Positions 14,550 through 27,600 of a DNA stretch of 64,000 nt are shown here, in pieces. The translations under genes and the position numbers were made by a program. The stretch is taken from the NCBI GenBank assembly GCA_947650365.1, contig CANTAL010000132.1:620001-684000 (forward strand), in the 5' to 3' direction. This DNA comes from Chamaelirium japonicum (taxonomy: Eukaryota; Streptophyta; Magnoliopsida; Liliales; Melanthiaceae). Position 1 is the stretch's first letter. Every line of letters begins with the position of its first letter. The notes beneath the pieces are model-generated. The model had not been told where the DNA came from. It worked only from the letters and a program-made list of their open reading frames with translations, and ran no database searches.

Positions 14550-17150
14550 ATCCATTCTAACTCATTCGCACGATCCATTCTAATTCATTCGCACGATCCA
14601 TTCTAATTCATTCATACGATCCATTCTAATTCATTCGCACGATCCATTCTAATTCATTCGTACGATCCATTCTAATACATTCGCACGAATGTATCCATTC
14701 TAATTCATTCGTACGATCTATTCTAATTCATTCGTACGATCCATTCTAATTCATTCGTACGATCCATTCTAATTCATTCGCACAATCCAATCTAATTCAT
14801 TCGTACGATCCATTCTACTTCATTCGCACAATCCATTCTAATTCATTCGCACGATCCATTCTAATTCATTCGTACGATCCATTCTAATTTATTCGCACGA
14901 ATGTATCCATTCTAATTCATTCGTACAATCTATTCTAATTCATTCGTACGATCCATCCTAATTCATTCATACGATCCATTCTAATTCATTCGCACGATTC
15001 AATCTAATTCATTCGTACGATCAATTCTAATTCAATCGTGCGATCCATTCTAATTCATTCGCACGATCCATTCTAATTCATTCGCACGAATATATCCATT
15101 CTAATTCATTCTAATTCATTCGCATGATCCATTCTACTTCATTCATGCGATCCATTCTAATTCATTCGTACGATCCATTCTAATTCATTCGCACGATCCA
15201 TTCTAATTCATTCATACGATACAATCTAATTCATTCATACGATCCATTCTAATTCAATCGTATGATCCATTCTAATTCATTCATACGATCCATTCTAATT
15301 CATTCGTACGATCCATTCTAATTCATTCGCACGATCCATTCTAATTCTTTCGTACGATACAATCTAATTCATTCCTATGATCCATTCTAATATAGTCGTA
15401 CAATCCATTCTAATTCATTCGTATGATCCATTCTAACTCATTCGCACGATCCATTCTAATTCATTCGCACGATCCATTCTAATTCATTCATACGATCCAT
15501 TCTAATTCATTCGCACGATCCATTCTAATTCATTCGTATGATCCATTCTAATACATTCGCACGAATGTATCCATTCTAATTCATTCGTACGATCTATTCT
15601 AATTCATTCGTACGATCCATTCTAATTCATTCGTACGATCCATTCTAATTCATTCGCACAATCCAATCTAATTCATTCGTACGATCCATTCTACTTCATT
15701 CGCACGATCCATTCTAATTCATTCGCACGATCCATTCTAATTCATTCGTACGATCCATTCTAATTTATTCGCACGAATGTATCTATTCTAATTCATTCGT
15801 ACAATCTATTCTAATTCATTCGTACGATCCATCCTAATTCATTCATACGATCCATTCTAATTCATTCGCACGATTCAATCTAATTCATTCGTACGATCAA
15901 TTCTAAATCAATCGTGCGATCCATTCTAATTCATTCGCACGATCCATTCTAATTCATTCGCACGAATATATCCATTCTAATTCATTCTAATTCATTCGCA
16001 TGATCCATTCTAATTCATTCATGCGATCCATTCTAATTCATTCGTACGATCCATTCTAATTCATTCGCACGATCCATTCTAATTCATTCGTACGATACAA
16101 TCTAATTCATTCATACGATCCATTCTAATTCAATCGTATGATCCATTCTAATTCATTCATACGATCCATTCTAATTCATTCGTACGATCCATTCTAATTC
16201 ATTCGCACGATCCATTCTAATTCTTTCGTACGATACAATCTAATTCATTCCTATGATCCATTCTAATATAGTCGTACAATCCATTCTAATTCATTCGTAT
16301 GATCCATTCTAACTCATTCGCACGATCCATTCTAATTCATTCGCACGATCCATTCTAATTCATTCATACGATCCATTCTAATTCATTCGCACGATCCATT
16401 CTAATTCATTCGTACGATCAATTCTAATACATTCGCACGAATGTATCTATTCTAATTCATTCGTATGATCTATTCTAATTCATTCGTACGATCGATTCTA
16501 ATTCATTCGTACGATCCATTCTAATTCATTCGCACGATCCAATCTAATTCATTCGTACGATCCATTCTAATTCATTCGCACGATCCATTCTAATTCATTC
16601 GTACGATCCATTCTAATTCATTCGCACGAATATATCCATTCAAATTCATTCGCACGATCTATTCTAATTCAATCGTATGATCCATTCTAATTCAGTCGTA
16701 CGATCCATTCTAATTCATTCGCACGAATGTATCCATTCTACTTCATTTGTACGATCCATTCTAGTTCATTCGTACGATCCATTCTAATTCATTCGCACGA
16801 TCCATTCTAATTCATTCGCACGATCAATTCTAATTCATTCATATGATCAATTCTAATTCATTCGCACGATCCATTCTAATTCATTCGTACGATCCATTCT
16901 AATTCATTCGCACGAATGTATCCATTCTAATTCATTCGTACGATCTATTCTAATTCAGTCGTACGATCGATTCTAATTCATTCGTACGATCCATTCTAAT
17001 TCATTTGCACGATCCAATCTAATTCATTCGTACGATCCATTCTAATTCATTTGTACGATCTATTCTAATTCATTCGCACGATCCATTCTAATTCATTCAT
17101 AAGATCCATTCTAATTCATTCGCACGAATGTATCCATTCTAGATCCATTC
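14550..17150 (+). repeat. ~0.875-kb higher-order repeat, three units
   Basis: The marker series TAACTCATTCG, TAATACATTCG, GTATCCATTC and GAATATATCC, with CTAATATAGTCG ahead of the later repeats, recurs about every 875 bp (TAACTCATTCG near 14,560, 15,435 and 16,312). The third repeat diverges in its second half. The counterpart in copy 2 starts near 22,296, 23,330 and 24,205; its first spacing is longer by the 158-bp insertion. Confidence 0.85.
15246..15250. other. Empty target site for the 22,985 element
   Basis: GATCC-ATTCT-AATTCAATCG is uninterrupted here. It corresponds exactly to the flanks of the 153-bp element in copy 2 (22,980 minus 7,734), where ATTCT appears on both sides. This fixes the element ends and the 5-bp target duplication. 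Confidence 0.93.
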
Positions 17151-17162
17151 TAATTCATTCGT

Positions 17163-18256
17163 GCGAATGAATTAGAATGGATCATACGATTGAATTAGAA
17201 TAGATCGTGCGAATGAATTAGAATGGATATATTCGTGCGAATGAATTAGAATGGATTGTACGAATGAATTAGAATTGATCGTACGAATGAATTAGAATGG
17301 ATCGTACGAATGAATTAGATTGGATCGTGCGAATGAATTAGAATGGATCGTACGAATGAATTAGAATCGATCGTACGAATGAATTAGAATAGATCGTACG
17401 AATGAATTAGAATGGATACATTCGTGCGAATGTATTAGAATGGATTGTTCGAATGAATTAGAATGGATCGTGCGAATGAATTAGAATGGATCGTATGAAT
17501 GAATTAGAATGGATCGTGCGAATGAGTTAGAATGGATCGTACGAATGAATTAGAATGGATCGTACGACTGAATTAGAATGGATCGTACGAATGAATTAGA
17601 TTGTATCGTACAAATGAATTAGAATGGATCGTGCGAATGAATTAGAATGGATCGTACGAATGAATTAGAATGGATCGTATGAATGAATTAGAATGGATCA
17701 TGCGAATGAATTAGAATAGATCGTACGAATGAATTAGAATGGATACATTCGTGCGAATGAATTAGAATGGATCGTACGAATGAATTAGAATGGATCGTGC
17801 GAATGAATTAGAATGGATGGTACAAATGAATTAGATTGGATCGTGCGAATGAATTAGAATGGATCGTATAAATGAATTAGAATGGATCGTACGAATGAAT
17901 TAGAATGGATCGTACGAATGAATTAGAATAGATCATACGAATGAATTAGATTGTATCGTACGAATGAATTAGAATGGATCGTAAGAATGAATTAGAATGG
18001 ATACATTCGTGCGAATGAATTAGAATGGATCGTACGAATGAAATAGAATGGATCGTACGAATGAATTTGAATGGATCGTGCGAATGAATTAGAATGGATC
18101 GTATGAATGAACTAGAATGGATCGTACGATTGAAGTAGAATGGATACATTCGTGCGAATGAATTAGAATGGATCGTACGAATGAATTAGAATGATCGTAC
18201 GAATGAACTAGAATGGATCGTACGAATGAATTAGAATAGATCGTATGAATGAATTA
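17163..18256 (-). repeat. Satellite block, R orientation
   Basis: Entered through an inverted joint: TAATTCATTCG, TG, CGAATGAATTA. Ends with the diagnostic GAAATAG / GAATTTG / GAACTAG / GAAGTAG series and a 21-bp unit lacking GG (GAATTAGAATGATCGTACG) near 18,190. Confidence 0.9.
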
Positions 18257-18587
18257 TAATTCAATCTAATTCATTAGAATGGATCGTGCGAATGAATATA
18301 CACATTCTTACGAATGAATTCTAATTAGAATGGATCCATTCTAATACATCCGCACGAATGTATCCATTCTAATTCATTCGTACGATCTATTCTAATTCAT
18401 TCGTACGATCGATTCTAATTCATTCGTACGATCCATTCTAATTCATTCGCACGATCCAATCTAATTCATTCGTACGATCCATTCTAATTCATTCGCACGA
18501 TCCATTCTAATTCATTCGCACGAATGTATCCATTCTAATTCATTCGCACGATCCATTCTAATTCATTCTAATTCATTCATACGATCG
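18257..18587 (+). repeat. Mixed joint plus short F block
   Basis: A scrambled lead-in (TATAATTCAATCTAATTC, AATATACACATTCTTACG, TCTAATTAGAATGG) is followed by about 0.25 kb of F units. The same lead-in recurs near 19,683, 26,166 and 27,597. Confidence 0.87.
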
Positions 18588-18607
18588 TTAGAATCGATCG
18601 TATGAAT
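18575..18607. repeat. Inverted repeat at F/R switch
   Basis: ATTCATACGATCG and CGATCGTATGAAT form perfect 13-bp arms around the 7-nt spacer TTAGAAT. Equivalent structures lie near 20,004-20,036, 26,484-26,520 and 27,918-27,950. They are fixed parts of the ~1.43-kb unit. Confidence 0.88.
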
Positions 18608-19689
18608 AGAATGGATCGTTCGAATGAATTAGAATGGATCGTATGAATGAATTCGAATGGATCGTACGAATGAATTAGAATGGATACATTCGTGCGAATG
18701 AATTAGAATGGATCGTGCGAATGAATTAGAATGGATCGTACGAATGAATTAGAATGGATCATACGAATGAATTAGATTGTATCGTACGAATGAATTAGAA
18801 TGGATCGTGCAAATGAATTAGAATGGATCGTACGAATGATTTAGAATGGATCGTATGAATGAATTAGAATAGATCGTGCGAATGAATTAGAATGGATCGT
18901 ACGAATGAATTAGATTGGATCGTGCGAATGAATTAGAATGGATCGTACAAATGAATTATAATAGATTGTACGACTGAATTAGAATGGATCATATGAATGA
19001 AATAGAATGGATACATTCGTGCGAATGAATTAGAATGGATCGTACGAATGAATTAGAATAGATCGTGCGAATGAATTAGAATGGATCGTATGAATGAATT
19101 AGAATGGATCGTACGAATGAATTAGAATAGATTGTACGACTGAATTAGAATGGATCATATGAATGAATTAGATTGTATCGTAGGAATGAATTAGAATGGA
19201 TCGTGCGAATGAATTAGAATGGTTCATATGAATGAATTAGAATTGATCGTGCGAATGAATTAGAATGGATCGTGCGAATGAATTAGAATGGATCGTACGA
19301 ATGAATTAGAATGGATCGTACGAATGAATTAGAAAAGATCATACGAATGAATTAGATTGTATCGTACGAATAAATTAGAATGGATCGTACGAATGAATTA
19401 GAATGGATACATTCGTGCGAATGAATTAGAATGGATCGTACGAATGAGTAAGAATGGATCGTACGAATGAAATAGAATGGATCGTACAAATGAATTTGAA
19501 TGGATCGTGCGAATGAATTAGAATGGATCGTATGAATGAACTAGAATGGATCGTACGAATGAAGTAGAATGGATACATTCGTGCGAATGAATTAGAATGG
19601 ATCGTACGAATGAATTAGAATGATCGTACGAATGAACTAGAATGGATCGTACGAATGAATTAGAATAGATCGTATGAATGAATTATAAT
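18590..19689 (-). repeat. Satellite block, R orientation
   Basis: R part of the first ~1.43-kb alternating unit. Contains CGTAGGAATGAATTAG near 19,180 and closes with the GAGTAAG...GAAGTAG series and the 21-bp GG-less unit. Confidence 0.9.
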
Positions 19690-20015
19690 TCAATCTAATT
19701 CATTAGAATGGATCGTGCGAATGAATGTATAAATTCTTACGAATGAATTCTAATTAGAATGGATCCATTCTAATACATCCGCACGAATGTATCCATTCTA
19801 ATTCATTCGTACGATCTATTGTAATTCATTCGTACGATCGATTCTAATTCATTCGTACGATCCATTCTAATTCATTCGCACGATCCAATCTAATTCTTTC
19901 GTACGATCCAATCTAATTCATTCGCACGATCCATTCTAATTCATTCGCACGAATGTATCCATTCTAATTCATTCGCATGATCCGTTCTAATTTATTCTAA
20001 TTCATTCATACGATC
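19690..20015 (+). repeat. Mixed joint plus short F block
   Basis: Second occurrence of the scrambled lead-in and short F block described at 18,257. It differs in a few variant units (CGATCCAATCTAATTC is doubled). Confidence 0.87.
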
Positions 20016-20017
20016 GT

Positions 20018-20550
20018 TAGAATCGATCGTATGAATAGAATGGATCGTACGAATGAATTAGAATGGATCGTATGAATGAATTCGAATGGATCATACAAAT
20101 GAATTAGAATGGATACATTCGTGCGAATGAATTAGAATGGATCGTGCGAATGAATTAGAATGGATCGTACGAATGAATTAGAATGGATCATACGAATGAA
20201 TTAGATTGTATCGTACGAATGAATTAGAATGGATCGTGCGAATGCATTAGAATGGATCGTACGAATGAATTAGAATGGATCGTATGAATGAATTAGAATA
20301 GATCGTGCGAATGAATTAGATTGGATCGTACGAATGAATTAGATTGGATCGTGCGAATGAATTAGAATGGATCGTACGAATGAATTAGAATCGATCGTAC
20401 GACTGAATTAGAATAGATCGTACGAATGAATTAGAATGGATACATTCGTGCGAATGAATTAGAATGGATCGTACGAATGAATTAGAATGGATCATGCGAA
20501 TGAATTAGAATGGATCATATGAATGAATTAGAATTGATCGTGCGAATAAT
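20018..20550 (-). repeat. Satellite block, R orientation
   Basis: About 0.53 kb of R units. It exits abruptly at GTGCGAATAATCTAATTC into F. The same joint recurs near 28,460. Confidence 0.9.
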
Positions 20551-22979
20551 CTAATTCATTCGTATGATCCATTCTTATTCAGTCATACAATCCATTCTAA
20601 TTCATTCGTACGATCCATTCTAATTCATTTGTACGATCTATTCTAATTCATTCGCACGATCCATTCTAATTCATTCATAAGATCCATTCTAATTCATTCG
20701 TACGATCCATTCTAATTCATTCGCATGATCCATTCTAAGTCATTCGTATGATCCATTCTAATTCATTCGTACGATCCATTCTAATTCATTCGCATGATCC
20801 ATTCTAATTCACTCGTATGATCCATTCTAATTCATTCGCACGAATGTATCCATTCTAATTCATTCGTACGATCTATTCTAATTCATTCGCATGATCCATT
20901 CTAATTCATTCATACAATCCATTCTAATTCATTCATACGATCCATTCTAATTCATTCGCACGATCCATTCTAATTCATTTGTACGATCTATTCTAATTCA
21001 TTCACACGATCCATTCTAATTCATTCATACGATCCATTCTAATTCATTCGCACGATCCATTCTAATTCATTCATATGATCCATCCTAATTCATTCGTACG
21101 ATCCATTCTAATTCATTCGCACGATCTATTCTAATTCATTCCTACGATACAATCTAATTCATTCATATGATCCATTCTAATTCAGTCGTACAATCCATTC
21201 TAATTCATTCGTACGATCCATTCTAATTCATTCGCACGATCCATTCGAATTCATTCGCACGATCCATTCTAATTCATTCATGCGATCCATTCTAATTCAT
21301 TCACATGATCCATTCTAATTTATTCGTACGATCCATTCTAATTCATTCGCACGAATGTATCCATTCTAATTCATTCGTACGATCTATTCTAATTCATTCG
21401 TACGATCCATTCTAATTCATTCGTACTATCCATTCTAATTCATTCGCACAATCCAATCTAATTCATTCGTACGAACCATTCTAATTCATTCGTACGATCC
21501 ATTCTAATTCATTCGCACGATCCCTTCTAATTCATTCGCAGAATTCATTCGCACGATCCATTCTTATTCAGTCGTACAATCCATTCTAATTCATTCGTAC
21601 GATCCATTCTAATTCATTCGCACGACCCATTTTAATTCATTCACACGATCCATTCTAATTCATTCATACGTCCATTCTAATTCATTCGCATGATCCATTC
21701 TAATTCATTCGTACGATCCATTCTAATTCATTTGCACGATTGTATCCATTCTAATTCATTCGTACGATCTATTCTAATTCATTCGTACGATCCATTCTAA
21801 TTCATTCGTACAATCCATTCTAATTCATTCGCATGATCCAATTTAATTCATTCGTACGATCCATTCTAATTCATTCGCACGATCCATTCTAATTCATTTG
21901 GACGATACAATCTAATTCATTCGTATGATCCATTCATTCGTACGATCCATTCTAATTCATTCGCCCGATCCATTCTAATTTATTCGTACGATACAATCTA
22001 ATTTATTCGTACGATCCATTCATTCGTACGATCCATTTTAATTCATTCATACGATCTATTCTAATTCATTCGTACGATCCAATCTAATTCATTCGCACGA
22101 TCCAATCTAATTCATTCGTACGATCCATTCTAATTCATTCGCACAATCTATTCTAATTCATTCGCACGATCCATTCTAATTCATTCGTACGATCCATTCT
22201 AATTCATTCACACGATCCATTCTAATTCATTCATACGATCCATTCTAATTCATTCGCATGATCCATTCTAATTCATTCGTACGATCCATTCTAACTCATT
22301 CGCACGATCCATTCTAATTCATTCGCATGATCCATTCTAATTCATTCATACGATCCATTCTAATTCATTCGCACGATCCATTCTAATTCATTCGTACGAT
22401 CCATTCTAATACATTCGCATGAATGTATCCATTCTAATTCATTCGTACGATCTATTCTAATTCATTCGTACGATCCATTCTAATTCATTCGTACGATCCA
22501 TTCTAATTCATTCGCACAATCCAATCTAATTCATTCGTACGATCCATTCTACTTCATTCGCACGATCCATTCTAATTCATTCGCACGATCCATTCTAATT
22601 CATTCGTACGATCCATTCTAATTTATTCGCACGAATGTATCCATTCTAATTCATTCGTACAATCTATTCTAATTCATTCGTACGATCCATCCTAATTCAT
22701 TCATACGATCCATTCTAATTCATTCGCACGATTCAATCTAATTCATTCGTACGATCAATTCTAATTCAATCGTGCGATCCATTCTAATTCATTCGCACGA
22801 TCCATTCTAATTCATTCGCACGAATATATCCATTCTAATTCATTCTAATTCATTCGCATGATCCATTCTAATTCATTCATGCGATCCATTCTAATTCATT
22901 CGTACGATCCATTCTAATTCATTCGCACGATCCATTCTAATTCATTCGTACGATACAATCTAATTCATTCATACGATCC

Positions 22980-22984
22980 ATTCT
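22980..22984 (+). repeat. Target-site duplication ATTCT, left
   Basis: ATTCT directly precedes the element. The matching copy is at 23,138-23,142, and the single-copy site is at 15,246-15,250. Confidence 0.92.
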
Positions 22985-23028
22985 TGTCACGCCCCGGATC
23001 TGACTACAAGGGTAAACCAGTCAAACCC
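22985..23028 (+). repeat. Left terminal inverted repeat, 44 bp
   Basis: Starts TGTCACGCCCC and ends AGTCAAACCC. Perfect reverse complement of 23,094-23,137. It is far richer in G+C than the surrounding satellite. Confidence 0.95.
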
Positions 23029-23093
23029 TTAAATAATAGAATCAATCTCGCAACCTTATAACATTGACTTACCTTTAAAACCCCATCACCCCC

Positions 23094-23137
23094 GGGTTTG
23101 ACTGGTTTACCCTTGTAGTCAGATCCGGGGCGTGACA
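23094..23137 (-). repeat. Right terminal inverted repeat, 44 bp
   Basis: Starts GGGTTTGACTGG and ends GGGGCGTGACA. Mirror of the left arm with no mismatch. Confidence 0.95.
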
Positions 23138-23142
23138 ATTCT
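23138..23142 (+). repeat. Target-site duplication ATTCT, right
   Basis: ATTCT directly follows the element, after which the satellite resumes in phase with AATTCAATCG. Confidence 0.92.
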
Positions 23143-25054
23143 AATTCAATCGTATGATCCATTCTAATTCATTCATACGATCCATTCTAATTCATTCGTA
23201 CGATCCATTCTAATTCATTCGCACGATCCATTCTAATTCTTTCGTACGATACAATCTAATTCATTCCTATGATCCATTCTAATATAGTCATACAATCCAT
23301 TCTAATTCATTCGTATGATCCATTCTAACTCATTCGCACGATCCATTCTAATTCATTCGCACGATCCATTCTAATTCATTCATACGATCCATTCTAATTC
23401 ATTCGCACGATCCATTCTAATTCATTCGTACGATCCATTCTAATACATTCGCACGAATGTATCCATTCTAATTCATTCGTACGATCTATTCTAATTCATT
23501 CGTACGATCCATTCTAATTCATTCGTACGATCCATTCTAATTCATTCGCACAATCCAATCTAATTCATTCGTACGATCCATTCTACTTCATTCGCACGAT
23601 CCATTCTAATTCATTCGCACGATCCATTCTAATTCATTCGTACGATCCATTCTAATTTATTCGCACGAATGTATCCATTCTAATTCATTCGTACAATCTA
23701 TTCTAATTCATTCGTACGATCCATCCTAATTCATTCATACGATCCATTCTAATTCATTCGCACGATTCAATCTAATTCATTCGTACGATCAATTCTAATT
23801 CAATCGTGCGATCCATTCTAATTCATTCGCACGATCCATTCTAATTCATTCGCACGAATATATCCATTCTAATTCATTCTAATTCATTCGCATGATCCAT
23901 TCTAATTCATTCATGCGATCCATTCTAATTCATTCGTACGATCCATTCTAATTCATTCGCACGATCCATTCTAATTCATTCGTACGATACAATCTAATTC
24001 ATTCATACGACCCATTCTAATTCAATCGTATGATCCATTCTAATTCATTCATACGATCCATTCTAATTCATTCGTACGATCCATTCTAATTCATTCGCAC
24101 GATCCATTCTAATTCTTTCGTACGATACAATCTAATTCATTCCTATGATCCATTCTAATATAGTCGTACAATCCATTCTAATTCATTCGTATGATCCATT
24201 CTAACTCATTCGCACGATCCATTCTAATTCATTCGCACGATCCATTCTAATTCATTCATACGATCCATTCTAATTCATTCGCACGATCCATTCTAATTCA
24301 TTCGTACGATCCATTCTAATACATTCGCACGAATGTATCCATTCTAATTCATTCGTACGATCTATTCTAATTCATTCGTACGATCGATTCTAATTCATTC
24401 GTACGATCCATTCTAATTCATTCGCACGATCCAATCTAATTCATTCGTACGATCCATTCTAATTCATTCGCACGATCCATTCTAATTCATTCGTACGATC
24501 CATTCTAATTCATTCGCACGAATATATCCATTCAAATTCATTCGCACGATCTATTCTAATTCAATCGTATGATCCATTCTAATTCAGTCGTACGATCCAT
24601 TCTAATTCATTCGCACGAATGTATCCATTCTACTTCATTTGTACGATCCATTCTAGTTCATTCGTACGATCCATTCTAATTCATTCGCACGATCCATTCT
24701 AATTCATTCGCACGATCAATTCTAATTCATTCATATGATCCATTCTAATTCATTCGCACGATCCATTCTAATTCATTCGTACGATCCATTCTAATTCATT
24801 CGCACGAATGTATCCATTCTAATTCATTCGTACGATCTATTCTAATTCAGTCGTACGATCGATTCTAATTCATTCGTACGATCCATTCTAATTCATTTGC
24901 ACGATCCAATCTAATTCATTCGTACGATCCATTCTAATTCATTTGTACGATCTATTCTAATTCATTCGCACGATCCATTCTAATTCATTCATAAGATCCA
25001 TTCTAATTCATTCGCACGAATGTATCCATTCTAGATCCATTCTAATTCATTCGT

Positions 25055-26168
25055 GCGAATGAATTAGAATGGATCATACGATTGAATTAGAATAGATCGT
25101 GCGAATGAATTAGAATGGATATATTCGTGCGAATGAATTAGAATGGATCGTACGAATGAATTAGAATGGATCGTACGAATGAATTAGAATGGATCGTACG
25201 AATGAATTAGATTGGATCGTGCGAATGAATTAGAATGGATCGTACGAATGAATTAGAATCGATCGTACGACTGAATTAGAATAGATCGTACGAATGAATT
25301 AGAATGGATACATTCGTGCGAATGTATTAGAATGGATTGTTCGAATGAATTAGAATGGATCGTGCGAATGAATTAGAATGGATCGTATGAATGAATTAGA
25401 ATGGATCGTGCGAATGAGTTAGAATGGATCGTACGAATGAATTAGAATGGATCGTACGACTGAATTAGAATGGATCGTACGAATGAATTAGATTGTATCG
25501 TACAAATGAATTAGAATGGATCGTGCGAATGAATTAGAATGGATCGTACGAATGAATTAGAATGGATCGTATGAATGAATTAGAATGGATCATGCGAATG
25601 AATTAGAATAGATCGTACGAATGAATTAGAATGGATACATTCGTGCGAATGAATTAGAATGGATCGTACGAATGAATTAGAATGGATCGTGCGAATGAAT
25701 TAGAATGGATGGTACAAATGAATTAGATTGGATCGTGCGAATGAATTAGAATGGATCATATAAATGAATTAGAATGGATCGTACGAATGAATTAGAATGG
25801 ATCGTACGAATGAATTAGAATAGATCATACGAATGAATTAGATTGTATCGTACGAATGAATTAGAATGGATCGTACGAATGAATTAGAATGGATACATTC
25901 GTGCGAATGAATTAGAATGGATCGTACGAATGTGTAAGAATGGATCGTACGAATGAAATAGAATGGATCGTACGAATGAATTTGAATGGATCGTGCGAAT
26001 GAATTACAATGGATCGTATGAATGAACTAGAATGGATCGTACGAATGAAGTAGAATGGATACATTCATGCGAATGAATTAGAATGGATCGTACGAATGAA
26101 TTAGAATGATCGTACGAATGAACTAGAATGGATCGTACGAATGAATTAGAATAGATCGTATGAATGAA
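25055..26168 (-). repeat. Satellite block, R orientation
   Basis: Copy-2 counterpart of 17,163-18,256, with the same order of variants and the same GAGTAAG-type series at its end (here GTGTAAG near 25,931). Confidence 0.9.
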
Positions 26169-26495
26169 TTATAATTCAATCTAATTCATTAGAATGGATC
26201 GTGCGAATGAATATACACATTCTTACGAATGAATTCTAATTAGAATGGATCCATTCTAATACATCCGCACGAATGTATCCATTCTAATTCATTCGTACGA
26301 TCTATTCTAATTCATTCGTACGATCGATTCTAATTCATTCGTACGATCCATTCTAATTCATTCGCACGATCCAATCTAATTCATTCGTACGATCCATTCT
26401 AATTCTTTCGCACGATCCATTCTAATTCATTCGCACGAATGTATCCATTCTAATTCATTCGCACGATCCATTCTAATTCATTCTAATTCATTCAT
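26169..26495 (+). repeat. Mixed joint plus short F block
   Basis: Copy-2 counterpart of 18,257-18,587, including the scrambled lead-in and the CGATCG inverted repeat at its right edge. Confidence 0.87.
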
Positions 26496-26499
26496 ACGA

Positions 26500-27600
26500 T
26501 CGTTAGAATCGATCGTATGAATAGAATGGATCGTACGAATGAATTAGAATGGATCGTATGAATGAATTCGAATGGATCGTACGAATGAATTAGAATGGAT
26601 ACATTCGTGCGAATGAATTAGAATGGATCGTGCGAATGAATTAGAATGGATCGTACGAATGAATTAGAATGGATCATACGAATGAATTAGATTGTATCGT
26701 ACGAATGAATTAGAATGGATCGTGCGAATGAATTAGAATGGATCGTACGAATGAATTAGAATGGATCGTATGAATGAATTAGAATAGATCGTGCGAATGA
26801 ATTAGAATGGATCGTACGAATGAATTAGATTGGATCGTGCGAATGAATTAGAATGGATCGTACAAATGAATTATAATAGATTGTACGACTGAATTAGAAT
26901 GGATCATATGAATGAAATAGAATGGATACATTCGTGCGAATGAATTAGAATGGATCGTACGAATGAATTAGAATAGATCGTGCGAATGAATTAGAATGGA
27001 TCGTATGAATGAATTAGAATGGATCGTACGAATGAATTAGAATAGATTGTACGACTGAATTAGAATGGATCATATGAATGAATTAGATTGTATCGTAGGA
27101 ATGAATTAGAATGGATCGTGCGAATGAATTAGAATGGTTCATATGAATGAATTAGAATTGATCGTGCGAATGAATTAGAATGGATCGTGCGAATGAATTA
27201 GAATGGATCGTACGAATGAATTAGAATGGATCGTACGAATGAATTAGAATAGATCATACGAATGAATTAGATTGTATCGTACGAATAAATTAGAATGGAT
27301 CGTACGAATGAATTAGAATGGATACATTCGTGCGAATGAATTAGAATGGATCGTACGAATGAGTAAGAATGGATCGTACGAATGAAATAGAATGGATCGT
27401 ACGAATGAATTTGAATGGATCGTGCGAATGAATTAGAATGGATCGTATGAATGAACTAGAATGGATCGTACGAATGAAGTAGAATGGATACATTCGTGCG
27501 AATGAATTAGAATGGATCGTACGAATGAATTAGAATGATCGTACGAATGAACTAGAATGGATCGTACGAATGAATTAGAATAGATCGTATGAATGAATTA
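26500..27600 (-). repeat. Satellite block, R orientation
   Basis: Copy-2 counterpart of 18,590-19,689. It shares the rare CGTAGGAATGAATTAG unit near 27,095. Confidence 0.9.

Larger units (their letters stand above)
12375..17162 (+). repeat. Satellite block, F orientation, 4.8 kb
   Basis: The longest uninterrupted F tract. From about 13,300 it is the left half of the 7.7-kb tandem duplication. It contains three successive ~0.875-kb higher-order units (marker TAACTCATTCG near 14,560, 15,435 and 16,312). Confidence 0.93.
18257..20030. repeat. ~1.43-kb R/F alternating higher-order repeat
   Basis: The scrambled lead-in (about 18,250 and 19,683) and the CGATCG-TTAGAAT-CGATCG inverted repeat (18,582 and 20,011) recur about 1,430 bp apart. 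Each unit is about 0.25 kb F plus about 1.1 kb R. The repeat is conserved in copy 2 of the large duplication (26,166 and 27,597). Confidence 0.86.
13300..21033. repeat. 7.7-kb tandem duplication, copy 1
   Basis: Matches the region from 21,034 at an offset of 7,734 bp. The offset becomes 7,892 after the insertion at 22,985 (exactly 158 = 153 + 5) and later 7,915 (one extra 23-bp unit). Base differences in the stretches compared are few and isolated. Similarity runs slightly past the tandem boundary (to about 21,068 / 28,983), as expected for a head-to-tail duplication. Confidence 0.92.
22985..23137. mobile_element. 153-bp foldback or MITE-like element, TG...CA ends
   Basis: This is the only sequence in the window not derived from the satellite. 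It starts TGTCACGCCCCGG and ends with the exact reverse complement. The two 44-bp arms (22,985-23,028 and 23,094-23,137) are perfect inverted copies around a 65-bp A/T- and C-rich loop with no coding capacity. It is flanked by a 5-bp direct repeat, ATTCT, and the empty site survives at 15,246. It is non-autonomous. A 5-bp duplication with TG...CA ends is typical of integrase-type insertion, such as LTR-element ends or a palindromic LTR-derived fragment. The long perfect arms are typical of foldback elements or MITEs. I cannot choose between these. It looks whole and young, because the arms are identical and the insertion postdates the 7.7-kb duplication. Confidence 0.9.
20551..25054 (+). repeat. 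Satellite block, F orientation, 4.5 kb
   Basis: F tract spanning the end of copy 1 and the left half of copy 2 of the large duplication. It is interrupted only by the element at 22,985-23,137. Confidence 0.93.

Noticed and set aside
17946-18149. 67-codon open frame on the minus strand (MYPFYFNRTIHS...)
   Set aside because: It is satellite translated with a period of 23 residues (69 bp = three units). It is open only because variant units lack TAA in that phase. It has no start context, no domain and no different codon character.
22985-23137. Rho-independent terminator or structured RNA gene
   Set aside because: The 44-bp perfect arms, 65-bp loop, target duplication and empty paralogous site identify a transposed element rather than an RNA signal.
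22985-23137. A full retroelement or a gene-bearing transposon
   Set aside because: Only 153 bp are present, with no internal coding, primer-binding or polypurine region that I can identify. It is described only as a short non-autonomous element of uncertain class.
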